In this document: positions 44,010-56,360 of the stretch, one piece after another
Layout: every line of letters begins with the position of its first letter
Numbering within the stretch: position 1 is the first letter of the stretch
Assembly: GCA_907164885.2 (NCBI GenBank)
Contig: OU015492.1
Span: forward strand, 42,259,893-42,323,892
Source of the DNA: Dolomedes plantarius
Taxonomy: Eukaryota > Arthropoda > Arachnida > Araneae > Dolomedidae
Direction: 5' to 3'
Length of the DNA: 64,000 bases
Made by a program: the position numbers and the translations under genes
The notes under the pieces: model-generated
What the model saw: only the letters and a program-made list of their open reading frames with translations
Told to the model about the DNA's origin: nothing
Database searches by the model: none

Positions 44010-44325
44010 CAGGGTTTCCCAACTTTTCCTATGAAGGAACACATCGTAAATCCTGAAATTTTAACAGAATAACTTGCTAATTTTGTAGGGTAAGTAATAA
44101 TATATAAATCAATAAAATTTTAAAAAATGAGAAAAAAAATTATTTAGTATTTAGCAATTATGTACGAATACTTAATTTTTTACAAATTTTACAGCATTAA
44201 TCCATCAAACACGTTTGAATTTCTTGTAGCCATTGTGGGACATAAAACAGTTCCTGGCTTTCGTGGAACACCTATTAACTTCATGGAACAACAATGTTCT
44301 GCAGAAAATAGTTTGGGAAACCCTG
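44010..44325. mobile_element. hAT-type MITE, 316 bp
   Basis: Ends CAGGGTTTCCCAA and TTGGGAAACCCTG are perfect inverted copies. Flanks GACTAGAG (44002-44009) and GTCTAGAG (44326-44333) are an 8-bp duplication with one change. A 102-codon frame overlapping the element reads through its right end and is an artefact. Confidence 0.85.
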
Positions 44326-44333
44326 GTCTAGAG

Positions 44334-47300
44334 GGTGAGGGAGTATTCCAGTTAAGTTTTAAGCATATTAGCACAATTCAAAATTCACCTTACAATAAAA
44401 TCAAACTAAGATTACAAAAGATGTTTTTTAATATAATCAAAGGCATTAAATATTTTTTAATCATTTAGTCAAGTTTTTTTCTTCTAATGGATGTAGGACT
44501 AAAACATTTACACAATTAGATTATAGAACAGCTGTAATATATGGAATAGTTACATGGATAGTAAAAATTTATCAACTATGTATACAAAAAGATAATTTTA
44601 GTCAATGCAAAAGTAAAGAGTATAAAGTAATTTAATTAAAAATTAAAAGATAAAATATTTTTAAAAATGCTTCATGAATGCTCTATTAATAATTTATATT
44701 TTGACTAAGATAATACAACAAATGCATCACAGAAAAAACACCACATATTTGATAATATATCCTGCTATCTTACAAAAATCAAAACATTAGAGAGCATGCA
44801 GAGTAGAATTCATACTTACACAATAGACATAAAACATTTATACATACTTTCTACTCCACAAAATGCTAATACCTAAAGGGAAGTTTCAAGAAAATAGTAT
44901 GTCCTTTTCCTCACAATGCATAAGAACATTTAAACTAATATTTTAGATACCTTAAACGTAATTTCAGACATAAATGACTTTTCTGAAACTTATGTTACCT
45001 TTTTTCACCATTTAATTTAGTTTTAACATTTTCAAATTAGTTCCTCGCTAAATAAGATTAATTTTGTATAGCCTTAACACAGCAGTGACTGTTAAATTAT
45101 ATAAAACTGACACTTACCAATATGATTAAGACTAAAATATTTGCAATGCAATGATAGAAATTAAGAACTGGTATACAAACTAGGATATTTCACACTCACT
45201 ACATGATATTTCATTCAGAATGAAATTCAAATTATTAAGATGAAAGAATTATTTGAATGTTTCATTAGATTACTATAATTTATATATTAAAGAAAAATGT
45301 GCACTGAACATAATGTAGCCAAGAAATTTTTTTAAAGGATCACCAAAAATTTCCTTTGAATATTTTTTCTCATTATACGTTATGCCATCATTGAAAGTAT
45401 TTAATTAGAGTAGATATGAAAAAAATGTTTTAACTAGTTAATAAATTTCAGGGAAAAAAAAACAAGTCTCAATGCAGATAATGCCTTGTATGTATGTGAA
45501 AATTTATCTGGCAGAATAAGTTTTAAATAAATCCATAATAAAGGTCATGACTCCTTTTAAAACATAGTAAATACCATAGTAAATAAACTTTACTCCAAAA
45601 ATAACTATAATTTTTTTTTAGCAATCTGAGGAGTAAATTTTGAAATGAAAATACACAAATACATGAAATGCATTATGACTTTCTCTTCAGTAATTTGAAA
45701 TTTGTTTAAAAATCCCCTCATTCCACCTAAATATATCTTATTAAACTTTTCTTTATTAAATTTTTCTTACTAAGCTCTCAATTACACAACATGATTCCTA
45801 ATCTATGATAATATTCACAACAATCAGTTCATAAACATACCAATAAAACCTCTCGAATACAATTATAATCATTAAACATATCACCAATACTATGCAATAA
45901 TTTTTCACTGCAGAATCTAAAAATTTAAAAACAAACTGAGCAGGCACATTTATTGATAATAGCTCAAACAAGTTTTGGAGCAGTAACTGCAACAAATTTA
46001 GGAAAAAAGTATATTATTTTTTTCAAAATCATAATGCTTATTATACCCTTTAAAGATATGTGAATAGTGTTATAAAAATATATATTAAAAAAAAAACTTT
46101 AATCAAAAATTGAGGATTTTGAAAGTAAATTTTTTATTACCAGAACATGACAAGACAAAACATTTATTAACCCCTTAAAGATGAAAATGTGTTTTAACAG
46201 AGGAAATTCTTAACAAAATTCTCAACATATTTTTATAACACAGATTTAGAGAAAATGAATAAAACTATATAGATTGCTCTATTCATACATAATTGCTTCA
46301 ATTTTCTTGGATGATTTGATCCTCTTTGACCCATATTTACAAATGTAGAAATCCTTATAGATATTAGTTTTAGCTTTGACAAACAAGTTTAAAAAATATT
46401 CGATTTATTTTTCATTAAAAAAATGGTACACAGAAATTAAACACTTCCACCACCACCATTCAGGGAACAGCACAAAACTATAGTTATAATGCTAGTGATA
46501 TTTTCTTCTGGCAGGATACAACCAATATTCATTTTTCACAATAAATAAGAAAGTATTCACACATTAAACCTCTAGCAGTTCTTGGCCAAAAAAACAAAAA
46601 TTAGTGTTTTCAAACATATGCATAATTTTGGAATAAAAAAAAAATTTATTTTACATAACTGAACAGAATGAGCAACACTTTATTTCACCATAACTCTCAT
46701 TGTAAAAACTTTAAAATATACAGTTTGAATTAATATGATGTGGAACTCTTTTTTTTTAAACAACAAATGTAACAAAATAAATCTAACTTTACTATATAAA
46801 AATCAAGTAACTCAGAAATATTTTTCGAAACAAATTTGGTATTTGCCATATGCGAGCAATTTAAAAAAGTTACATTACACAATACTAAATGATGCTCAGC
46901 TTTTAAGGAAAAAAAAAAACTCACTAAAGCATATGCAGTTTATTATTTAATAAATCCAATAAAATTCTGTCACTAACAATCCTAGTATAGTACAGTTATT
47001 AAAAATATATGAATTTTTTTTTTCATGTAGAACATTAAATTAAGGTACAACACATTTTACCTAGTAGGATAGGTTTTTTTTTTTTAACACTATGTATTCT
47101 ATGCAATACAAAAATGCCACAGGGATATAAACATTCTTCAAATCATTCTTTAAATGTAAAGAATATCATAAAAAAACTGGATCATAATGGAATTATTCAA
47201 GACCTAATTTAAATTTTTTAAATCACTAAAAATCTGACTTGAATAATTGAGATAAAAATTACTTGTTACAGTTGGTAAAAAATATAAAAATTTCAAGTGA

Positions 47301-47669
47301 TAAACTGCATAACAGTATATGCCTTAATGACTACAAGAGACTGAAAAAATTTAGAAATACAAGATAATATCTAACTTTACCTCCAGATAATATTTTCTAA
47401 AGTTAAAAGTTTAGTTGGATGCTTCTGAAATTAAATACTTTTGTGAAAAAGTGTGAGAATTTTCTTTATGCTTTCCAATTACTCAAAATTATTACAAAAT
47501 TGTAATGACACAAAAATAAAGCATAGCATGTTTTAACATTTAATAAGCAGCATTTGAATTCAAGGCTAAATTTGATTGAAGCAATTAAGAGCTATATTTT
47601 TTTTAAATAAAAATGACTTGAGAATACAGAAAAGTATTAAATATTAATACATACCTCTTTACACTGCAT
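44334..47669. other. AT-rich stretch 3' of the mitoferrin gene
   Basis: No coding frame or repeat recognised. The part next to 47669 must include the 3' untranslated region of the minus-strand carrier gene. AATAAA overlaps the stop (AGCAAATAAATGC), and further candidates lie near 46680 and 46650 (TTTATT on the plus strand). I cannot tell which is used. Confidence 0.5.
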
Positions 47670-48286
47670 TTATTTGCTGTAAACAACTGGTAAAGCTGAA
47701 ATGGACTGCGATGAAGTTTGATTTTCAACAGAACTAGCATGCGACAACAATGAACTATGTTCTTGCTTATGGCTATGATGGCTTGGTTTATTATGGTTCA
47801 AAGTCAGCGTATATTTAAAAAACTCATAAACAGACCATGCTATTGCAGTTGATGGAAACTGGTATAAAACACGGGCTTGTAAACCACGAAAATATCCTTT
47901 GATACCACTAAATCTATAAACAGTAACAGCTGCATCTACTAATCCATTGATTTGAGTTTGTTTGGTGAAATGAAGAGCTTGTTGTTCTTGTGTGTTTAAC
48001 AGGGTTTTACAAACATCAAGGGGAGTAGTAACAGCAGCAGCAAACGCACCAGAAATTGCTCCAGATATCATATGAGCTACAGGGTTGTAAGTCCTTTCAT
48101 GATTAGTTAACTCTTGACAAAACTCATAAGTCATAAAATGAATGCTTTGAAAGGGAACATTCATTAGTAACTGAGTTGTATAACTACGGTAGAATGCACA
48201 AGCACCCTCTGCTTTCCACACTTTACAAAGACAGTCAGAACATGTACGATATGGGCTGTTATACACCTGCATTCGCTGTTTGACAA
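47670..48286 (-). CDS. Mitoferrin, last coding exon
   Basis: Mitoferrins import Fe2+ across the inner mitochondrial membrane for haem and iron-sulphur cluster synthesis. This exon starts after a TTTCTCTTTAG acceptor and ends at TAA 47672-47670. It finishes the second carrier signature (P-A-D-V-V-K-Q-R-M-Q, split with the previous exon). It continues [20 protein letters not shown] and [19 protein letters not shown] (mitoferrin-typical), and carries the third repeat [20 protein letters not shown] with the signature PLDVCKTLL. The last helix region is [18 protein letters not shown]. The ~45-residue tail is Ser/His-rich and variable. Uninterrupted. Confidence 0.95.
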
Positions 48287-49233
48287 CTAAAGAGAAAAAA
48301 AAAAAGTAAAATAACATCAATTTATATATGTTCTATAATAAACAAATTTAATGCCTGAAATGGCTTTAAATTTAGGGATATATTTATATTTTACCAAATT
48401 TAGTCTCTAAATAAGATAACAGATTTATATCAATAATTAATATTCTTCACAGATTCATAATAATTTGAAAAGCAGGTATTTAATAATACCATTATAGGGA
48501 ACTTTATTGCAAGTACCCTAATTTCAGGGGACAAAAAAAGGCCTAATTTCATGAGATCTCGGTGAATAACATCTTTTCAGGCATACTGAAAGCAGTATGA
48601 AGAAATGTAACATAAATGGCTCCTAACTAACTACAGAGATAAGCTTTTTATAATAGTCTTTATTTTACATAATTGGAACAAACATAATACGAAACGGACA
48701 ATATAAACAAAAATAAAACAACTATGAGAAATCTTGTTTTCATAATCAAGATTTATACACCAAGATGTTATTCATTCAATGCATTACCATTACTCACTCT
48801 ATTAAAGATTGCCAAGGAATTGATTGCTATATTACTTTTTTTTTTCTTCCTCTATTAAACATCACCCAAGTGATGCTAATATTATTTGTTCTATTCAACA
48901 TTTTGGATAATGTGAAATAAGCTGAATTATACTGAAATCACTCTATAAAAATATCGAGTGTCTCCATTTTCAGAGAAATATAAGTCAGAACAATTCAGGT
49001 TTAAATAGTACCATAATTATTAAGGACATAACTCTTAAATCCTTCAAAAAAATTAACTAGTTCATTAATACTGTAAGAATATTAGCAATTATCAATAAGG
49101 TATAACAATATATGATTTTTTAAAGTAATTATTTGCCATACATGACCACACTTATTAAAAAGATCCTACCAAAAATAAATCTGTGCAAAAGTAAAAAATG
49201 AAAGAACTTTATTGGAAAAATCTTGTTACATAC
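48287..49233 (-). other. Mitoferrin intron (0.95 kb)
   Basis: Intron between donor GTATGT (49233) and acceptor TTTAG (48287). No repeat recognised. Confidence 0.85.
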
Positions 49234-49290
49234 CATCAGCAGGGTTCATAATGGCATCATGAAGTAAAGTTGACAAAGCTCCAGCTAAAC
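49234..49290 (-). CDS. Mitoferrin, 57-bp exon
   Basis: Acceptor TTTTGTAG, donor GTATGT. It encodes GLAGALSTLLHDAIMNPAD in frame with both neighbours (phase 1 on entry and exit). This is the second odd-numbered helix of the six-helix carrier, with the start of the second signature, cut after the Asp codon plus one base. The block GALxTLLHDAxMNPA is highly characteristic of mitoferrins (SLC25A28/37). Confidence 0.95.
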
Positions 49291-49651
49291 CTACAAAAGT
49301 TATATTATCATTAGAACTTTTCTAAAAGTATACATTACAAAATATATACTTTAAGACAGCCTTATTAAACAAAAATTAAAATGTTAACACAATCCAATTT
49401 TTGTTGAATAAGGATGTCTTAAAGACATAACATAAGAGTTTCTCCTTATACGTTTTTGCTAAACACTGTCTTATTAGCTTTACCCAGAGGCATCTACCCC
49501 ACCCGGATCCGATTTTTGCTTTTCTCCAGACAGGCACTCCTTTTTTCCCACCACTTACTTCCTGGTTGTGGATTTCTGGACCCTGAAACACATAAATCTT
49601 CCGCGAAGTGTCCACCATCACTTAGGCAAATGGGACAGTGGATTCAGCACT

Positions 49652-49743
49652 TCAAACCGTGAAACGTAAACGGATCCATTTTGCTGAATCAGATGCTGAA
49701 TCAAACGTTTCACGGTTTGATTCTGAATCAAACCGTGAAACGT
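49652..49743. repeat. Inverted and direct repeats of AATCAAACCGTGAAACGT
   Basis: Perfect 18-bp arms at 49705-49722 and 49726-49743 with a 3-bp loop, and a third copy (TCAAACCGTGAAACGT) at 49652-49667. CTGAATCA also repeats between them. Possibly the subterminal part of the adjacent Tigger-like element. Confidence 0.7.
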
Positions 49744-49861
49744 AAGCTATAAAGTGAATCTTCGTCTGAGACTGTAATAAGCATACGTCGCTAGTATTCA
49801 CTTTAGCTTTCTAACAAAATTGCCAGTTAGTGTTAGAACTTTTTGATAGTCGAATTCAAAT

Positions 49862-50263
49862 ATGATAAAAACAAGGAAAACTCTTAGTTTTTCTGAAAAA
49901 CAGAACTTGTTAATTAGATATGATGCTCTTCCAAAGTGTAGTCAAAGAGAAGCTGCCTCTTGTTGATTTTATAATCATGTGTTGTTACTTATAGGTCTAG
50001 AAATTGAGTTATAGTATTTGTTTAGAAATTGAGTATTTTTAAAATTATAAAAAATAATTTTAATAAATGATAAATAACATAAATTAAAGAGTATTTAATG
50101 GTAAATTATGTATATATGTGCCTGTGCGTTTATATATATGTACAAGTATATATTTATGTATGTGTGCCTGTCCAAAGGGAAGTTTCGGTTATCAGAATCA
50201 ACCGCTTATAAGAATCAAAAACAGCAATAACAAACGTGATTCTTATAAGCGGAAATCACTGTA
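49862..50263 (+). pseudogene. Tigger-like remnant: HTH start and terminal hairpin
   Basis: From ATG 49862 the frame reads MIKTRKTLSFSEKQNLLIRY, then DALPKCSQREAAS, a CENP-B/Tigger-type N-terminal helix-turn-helix, before a stop at about 49962. At 50202-50217 and 50237-50252 perfect 16-bp arms (CCGCTTATAAGAATCA) form a hairpin, and the outer edge continues to ...CACTG followed by TA (50262-50263), a pogo/Tigger-type end at its TA target. The catalytic core is missing, so only the two ends of an element are left. Assigning both parts to one element is my inference. Confidence 0.5.
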
Positions 50264-51419
50264 TTGTGATCCAAAAGTCGCACAATCTTAAGTAGCAGCA
50301 ACAGTAAACTGAGTGTAGAAAGAAGAGGTTTGGTTGAATGAAGAATTCTAAACCCCGTGTAACAATAAATAAAATGAAGAAAAATAACATAAAAGACAGG
50401 CTGATCCTTTGTCTGGCCAAACACATTGGCAGGCAGTTTTGCTGGTTAGCTCAACTCAATACAGACTGCTGTAATTAAAAAAAGAAAATTGTTTGTTAAC
50501 AAGCTTCAATCTTAACCCTAGATAAATGATTTTACACCTTTAAATCAAAATATGTGAAAAATTCTTAATAAGTAAAAACAGATCATTTATCAAACACTAA
50601 TTCAAAGACAGAAGTATGCAGTTCAAATATATATACATATTTATGTGTGTGGCCTTCTATATTGTTTTTAAATAAGAATCATAATATCTTCCTACAATTT
50701 AAATTAACATTTTATATAAACGAGATTATGTCTTTTAAAACAAATTTTTATAAACTGATCAGAAAGTTTCAAAGAACTCTATATCTTTCTTTAAAGAATA
50801 TCACTGCTGATTAATTTTACATATTTTAATCATTAAATTATCAAAAGTAACATCATCTAAGGGAACTCATGATCCTTAAAACTTCAAAAAATTTAATTTT
50901 TTGAAAAAAAATATATGTTCAACCTGATCATTTCCTTATAAAGCAAACTGCATGAAACTATTCCGCTTAGTTCTGGAGATGCTGATGAAAATATAAAAAG
51001 CATGAAGCTAAAGCTCTTTCAGCTTCATAAAAAGTACGAATGCAAATAACATTTAAAAGGACACATGACACGCCCACTTTCCGCAACTCTTCATGTTGCA
51101 TAGCTAGCACTGTTTTGGGCCTGAGTTATTCATTTTTGATTTATTAGTGGGAAGCAGTAACAATCCCTCTCAACTCTGACCATGTGCTTTTGCAATGTGA
51201 AGTTTGTTTACTTAATATTACGTTGCTTCTGCGTGTTTCCTTTTGAGTTCATTTCTGTGGAAAATTAATATTTTGCGCCGTTATTATTTTATTGTTAAGC
51301 ACCTTGCATAAGCTTAATTTCTGAATTAGATTATTTATTGGATGATTTTAATTGTGTAACCTTTCAAAATGGAAAATAATAAATATGCTTCATGAAAGCA
51401 AGCAAAAAAATGTATTCAC

Positions 51420-52025
51420 AGCAATAGATAGATGAAATTTACTCGTAAAAATACTGACAATACCAGTGCACTAAGTGATATAAATCCACGTCCTTCATCA
51501 ACTGATGGAATAAAATGTTCGTAATCGGGACAGTGCCTCAATGAAAAAAATTGGCAGTGTGTGTGCAAGTGAAATTGTTGTGATCAAGGAAATGGATTTC
51601 AAGGGTATATCATAATGGATAAAGATATCCTATTTGCATTTTTAAGAGATAATTTAAAGTGTAAGTATGTTTTAAATCTTTAAATGATACTGAGAAATGA
51701 AAGATAGGATTATTTTCCTCAATTTCAATGAAGTGTGAAAAATGCCCCTTCAGTACAAGCTTAAACGATTCCAAACTGATTGGTGAAAAAAAAATGTGCC
51801 TGAATTAAACAGGCCTATTGTGTATGCCATGCATTGCATTTGACAAGGTTTGGAGCCTCTCACAGCATTTTGTGGTATCATGGATTTTGGTAAACCTGTA
51901 ACACAGAATGCATATGACAAAATATGCAAACGTGATAATACAGCATCAAAGATTGTTGCTACTGACAGCATGAAAAATGCTGCAATAGAAGAAGCTAAAA
52001 TTGGTTTATTTTATAGTTTGTTATG
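51420..52025 (+). pseudogene. Mutator-like transposase remnant
   Basis: Readable blocks in broken frames include GYIIMDKDILFAFLRDNLKC, then NRPIVYAMHCI, FCGIMDFGKPVTQNAYDKIC and ASKIVATDSMKNAAIEEAKI. The order (zinc-ribbon-like start, then RxxVYAM.CIGQG, then FCGxMD...PV.Q..Y) resembles the Mutator-like transposase domain family that is expanded in spiders. Those enzymes have an RNase H-fold catalytic domain further on, which is absent here. Several stops and shifts separate the blocks. It lies in the mitoferrin intron in antisense. The family call is from memory of the pattern and is moderately sure. Confidence 0.55.
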
Positions 52026-52439
52026 AGTTTATCAGTAATATGATTTGGTTCTATAGGATTTTGCTGAAAATAAATTTAATCTAATTGAAAATTTTATCTC
52101 TATTTTCTCAAAATATCTTTCCTTTTTTGCCTTTCACAGGAACTGGAAAAAAGTGAAAATCAAAATACCTTATTAAGTCGGTTTGATATTTGAAGTTGTT
52201 TCCTAACATCAACATGGATGATTTTTATCTATAAAAATGTATTATTTTGCCAAAATTCTTACCATAATGTTAAAAAATATTGGTGCAACTAAGTAATTGC
52301 CGTCAAAGTGATTTTTCTGTCCAAATATTTAATTACTGATTAAGTTTATGAAAAGAAAACTTTAAACTCATTTTCTCAAAATGTAATTTTGCATAATTCT
52401 GCAACTGATATAAAACTGTTTTCCCCCTACATCATAGGG

Positions 52440-53010
52440 CTGTGGCGTTATCTGCCATAAGCCTTCTAGCAGCCCAGTAAAATTTAGCCTTGGTGAAGTT
52501 GTCTGGAATAAAACTCATAAAAACAGTGAGTGCAGAGCATTTCGTCAAATGTAAAAGGTTCATAGTTTTGCCTGAAAAGCACAAAGGACAGTTACTATTG
52601 CTTACTACACTGATATGGTGTAGGTGTCCATATAAAAGTCATGACCTGTTGTTAGTCTAAAATTTGCAACAAAAATTGCTTGTGGTAAGTCTATTTGGGA
52701 CAGGAGAAAGAAGCAGGCTTTTCCATATTTTCCTATTTCAAACTTGTGTATATTCCTGCTTCAAGGTTTCTCCCATTGCTTTATTAACTTGAGCACAAAA
52801 TTGGTGAAAGGAGAATGGGAAAACTGGCTGTTGTAATTTAGATCCATTTTTGGCCAGAATATCTGCCTTTTCATTTCCTGGAATGTTGCAATGGCTGGGG
52901 ATCCATTGAAGAACTATCCTCCAGCCAGCAGCGATAGCATGGGAAAAGTTTGTCTTTACCTCCTCAACAAGAAAGCAATCGTTAGGTGATACCAAAAAAT
53001 TATAAAGCAT
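52440..53010 (-). pseudogene. LINE 3' fragment: RNase H and C-terminal domain
   Basis: On the minus strand, 53010 downward reads VEEVKTNFSHAIAAGWRIVL, then QWIPSHCNIPGNEKADILAK, the RNase H end typical of Jockey/R1/I-type LINEs (WIPSHxGIxGNExAD). Beyond 52738 broken frames continue with GHLHHISVVSNSNCPLCFSG, a CPLC-type zinc motif, and AKFYWAARRLMA, the usual C-terminal region of such elements. The element is 5' truncated, as LINE copies usually are, and has several frame breaks. Same strand as the mitoferrin gene, within its long intron. Confidence 0.75.
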
Positions 53011-53319
53011 AATTTCATGAAATTTTTATCACTGCATAATCATGTTCTTTTAATGTGTCTGAACTAGAATTATTGCAATAGCTGCACATTTTGTTATTTT
53101 TTCAGGGGTAAATTAAAGAAAAAATTTAAGGAATTAAGTATATTTTGAGCAGTTTTAAAAAATTGAAAAAATATTTTAATGTTGAATGTTTTGTGTTCAA
53201 TTGTATTTTGAATTATTCATATTAAATATAAAACAAGAATTATACATTTGAGTCTAAAATTAATTTCATAGTTCTGCGCGCAAGCCAGTATACAATAAAA
53301 ATACTTAAAAAGCAAGTTA

Positions 53320-53492
53320 CAGTGGAATCTCAATCAATCGTTCTCCAAATCATCATTTTCCGGTATGTGTCATTTATTTCACCCAGTCCCGACGATCATA
53401 ATGCTTTGCTATGTTCCCGCATCTATCGTTTTTCCACATTTATCGTTCAGTTCAGACGGTCCTTTGCAAAATGATAGATAAAGATTCCACTG
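53320..53492. mobile_element. Tigger-type MITE, 173 bp
   Basis: CAGTGGAATCTCAATCAATC at the left and, inverted at the right, CAGTGGAATCTTTATCTATC. The CAGTG start and small non-coding size fit a pogo/Tigger MITE. The left flank is TA, the right is AA, so the target duplication is not clean. Confidence 0.75.
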
Positions 53493-54118
53493 AATTTCTA
53501 AAGCATTTTTTAAAATATTATTTAAAATGGTTTTGGGAGTTGAGAATTTGTTTATTAAAGTAAATATATCAATTTATCATATACATAAAATTATGAAAAA
53601 TTGGGAGTAAACCAACATAGTTACAAAGAGTCAAAAAGTATGAAAATGCCTTATTTCCTTATTTTATTTTTCTTTAAATTAGGTCTTGCCGAATTTGAGA
53701 AGATGCAAGGACACCACAACACCACCAGCACAAGGAAAGGAAAATAGCCAACCAATGAAACAGGCTAGGTATGGGTTTCAAACCTGGCCTAGATCAATGT
53801 GTATGGCCAGGGTCAAGGTCAAAAAACACAATTTCGATGATCTGACTAATATCAGTAACCATGAATCTAATATCTTGATTGTCAGTTTTCACTAAATCAC
53901 AAAACTGTCAAGAGGTCACTATCACAATGAGTCAAATCTGTCTCCCAAGATAAAAGGTTATTTTTCTCTGAGAGCAATTATTCTAAAAGAAATCAATGTT
54001 CTTCCAATCATTATACTTTGTGCATGAGGGGCGTTAAGACAAGCATCCTTCACTATATATTTTTTAAAATCTATTCACAACATTTTTTTTGTCATAAATA
54101 TTTAAAGTTTTTCTGTTT

Positions 54119-54157
54119 TGTGTTCTCACTTGCACCCGCACTTGGGGCAAGTGAGAA
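54119..54157. repeat. Hairpin GTTCTCACTTGC / GCAAGTGAGAAC
   Basis: Perfect 12-bp arms around a 13-bp loop; variants of CAAGTGAG recur nearby (about 55007, 55067). Possibly the end of an unidentified DNA transposon. Confidence 0.55.
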
Positions 54158-56030
54158 CGTGGGTCTCAATAAATCATAGTTGCTTATAGTACAATAAGTA
54201 GAGCAAAGGAAAGAATAGATATTTCATGCTGAACAAAAGGCTTTTTTATTTTACATTATTTCGTTGTGGAGTTAAAGTGTCAGCAACTTCCAAATATCAA
54301 CAAAATCAGTATATTTGTATTATTTATTTCAGAGTAACAAATATATGTTAAAAGTTAAAAAAAAGTTTCTATTTTTTTCCTTTGCCTAGGCCCTACTGAA
54401 TATTGAAAGACCAAAACGACATGGAAAAAATTAGTTCTCCATGCCCTCCAGGCCTCGGCTCTTCCAGGAACAGTAATAAGTCATCATCTGGTACAAAAGG
54501 CAACTCAGAATTAGTGACAACAGAATTAGAAATTCAATATATTCACACACAGTTTATAATGTCCACTGCACTCACATTCACTAACAGTTATTCTAAACAA
54601 GTTAGTTTATTACAATTCATTTCTTCAAACCTACAACAAAAAACTTTTTTTTTTTCGAATGTGGAGGCATGTGTCACTAGACATTCACCTGTTATGAACA
54701 CTGTGAGACTGCTGGCCATTACTTTAAGGAGGTACCTTATAAGTGTCCAGCTTTACCCCCTACAAGCCAGTCCCGTAATTTAGAACAGAGTCAAGTGATG
54801 AGATCAGTACAACAACAAAAAATAAGTGTCACTTGAATAATTTACTATTTTTGAATGTTAAGGAATTAAAAACAATCATCAGCTGTTAAAAAAACATGGC
54901 AAAAGGTGGTTGGTTATGAAGTTTCTCCAGCTAGAAAACATTTGTTTGGAAGGAAAAACTTCATATGTCTGTTATAAACAAAGGTAGGTTTTTTCAGTAT
55001 AAGGGACAAGTGAGTACTGAGCCAGAAACACTGCGTCACAAGAGTGTATCATCTCATTTTTCACTTGAGAAGAGTGAACAGAGCTGCGTTTCCTTTTTCT
55101 TTCTTTCGGTGGGGTTGTGTACTAAAGGAATGCAGGGGGGTGTTTCTGAAGGTCAAGGATAATTTTATCAGTTTGCTCTTGGATTTGCACAAGAGCAGTT
55201 GTATTTTTTCTCTTGCTTTTATAGAACGTTAACTTTCGTTAGCCTATTAATAGTAGTTAGTTTATTGTAATTTAAAAAATTTTTTGTAATGCCTAAGAGA
55301 GGCCTGAGCATTTTAGAAGCACTGAAACTGCTTCACGGATTGCCTGTGGATACTTTTTTTTTTGGGGGGGGGGGAGATGTAAAGTAGCAGGTCTCTATGT
55401 AGTACACCCTGGGAAACTCTAAATGTGCTACAGAGATCGGAATCTGGTGTTTTTTAATTAAAGCCAAAACTTTTACTCTATTGCATGATTCACAGTAATG
55501 CTCGCATTTTCAAAGCTCACATGACTTAATGTTGCTGTTAGGTAACACCCACAAAATTAAAATGGCATGTGCAATCTTTATGAAATTATACATTTATACA
55601 TGCATACTCATCTAGGCCTAAATAGACTACCGACAAATTTTTGTACTGGTCTCATCACTTGACCTGGTCAAAATTTATGGGATCGGTTCAAAACCGAAGC
55701 AGCACCATTCTGCTCAATAGCCTTTATAGACTTGAACCGATATACTGTTTGTCATAAACCATAACACAACAACAATACACACAGTTGTTTTTGTTGAAAT
55801 TCCAACTTTAAAAGGTATTCTGCTGCAAAGGGTAAGACAATGACTACAAGACATAGCCTACTGTAATGTCACTGCCTGGTTCTGAATACGTTACACTTCT
55901 CTAGCCGTCCACCTCTCAAAACAGACATATTTTGTTCAGAATCAATAAGACTCCAAAGAGCCAATATCATGGAAGAAATCTCTTCATACACTATGAGCAA
56001 ACAAAGAACAGAAGGAGGGCTAAAACAAAA

Positions 56031-56360
56031 GAGACTCCAAAAATCCTCTCCAAAAATTCAACATTAACCTGTTAGTGCTCAGCATCCTATTTAGAGGACA
56101 GTTTAATTTTACTTCCGTAGGTAAACAAATATTTTCTAATGTTTGTGTTTTGCATTTTCCTGGTAAGTGTTGATGTACTCCAACACCAAAACAAAAGAGA
56201 CTAGTCCTCTCCAAAAATTCAACATTAACCCGTTATTGCTCAGCGTCCTATTTAGAGGACAGTTTAATTTTACTTCCGTACATAAATAAATCTTTTCTAA
56301 TGTTTGAGTTTTGCATTTTCCTGTCAAGTGTTGATGTACTCCAACACCAAAAGACCAGTT
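56031..56360. repeat. 166-bp tandem duplication containing the piggyBac end
   Basis: Two copies (starting 56031 and 56197) of a unit with GAGACT ... CATTAACC(T/C)GTTA ... GCTCAGC(A/G)TCC and TATTTAGAGGACAGTTTAAT. Each copy carries its own TTAA (56064-56067; 56225-56228) followed by a piggyBac-like terminal sequence. Confidence 0.85.

Noticed and set aside
44160..44468. 102-codon plus-strand ORF
   Set aside because: Begins inside a hAT MITE and runs through its right end and target duplication, so it is not a gene.
55288..55365. Possible piggyBac-like N-terminus (MPKRGLSILEALKLLHGLPV)
   Set aside because: Only about 25 residues before a poly-T/poly-G run; no downstream transposase domain, so too little to support a call.
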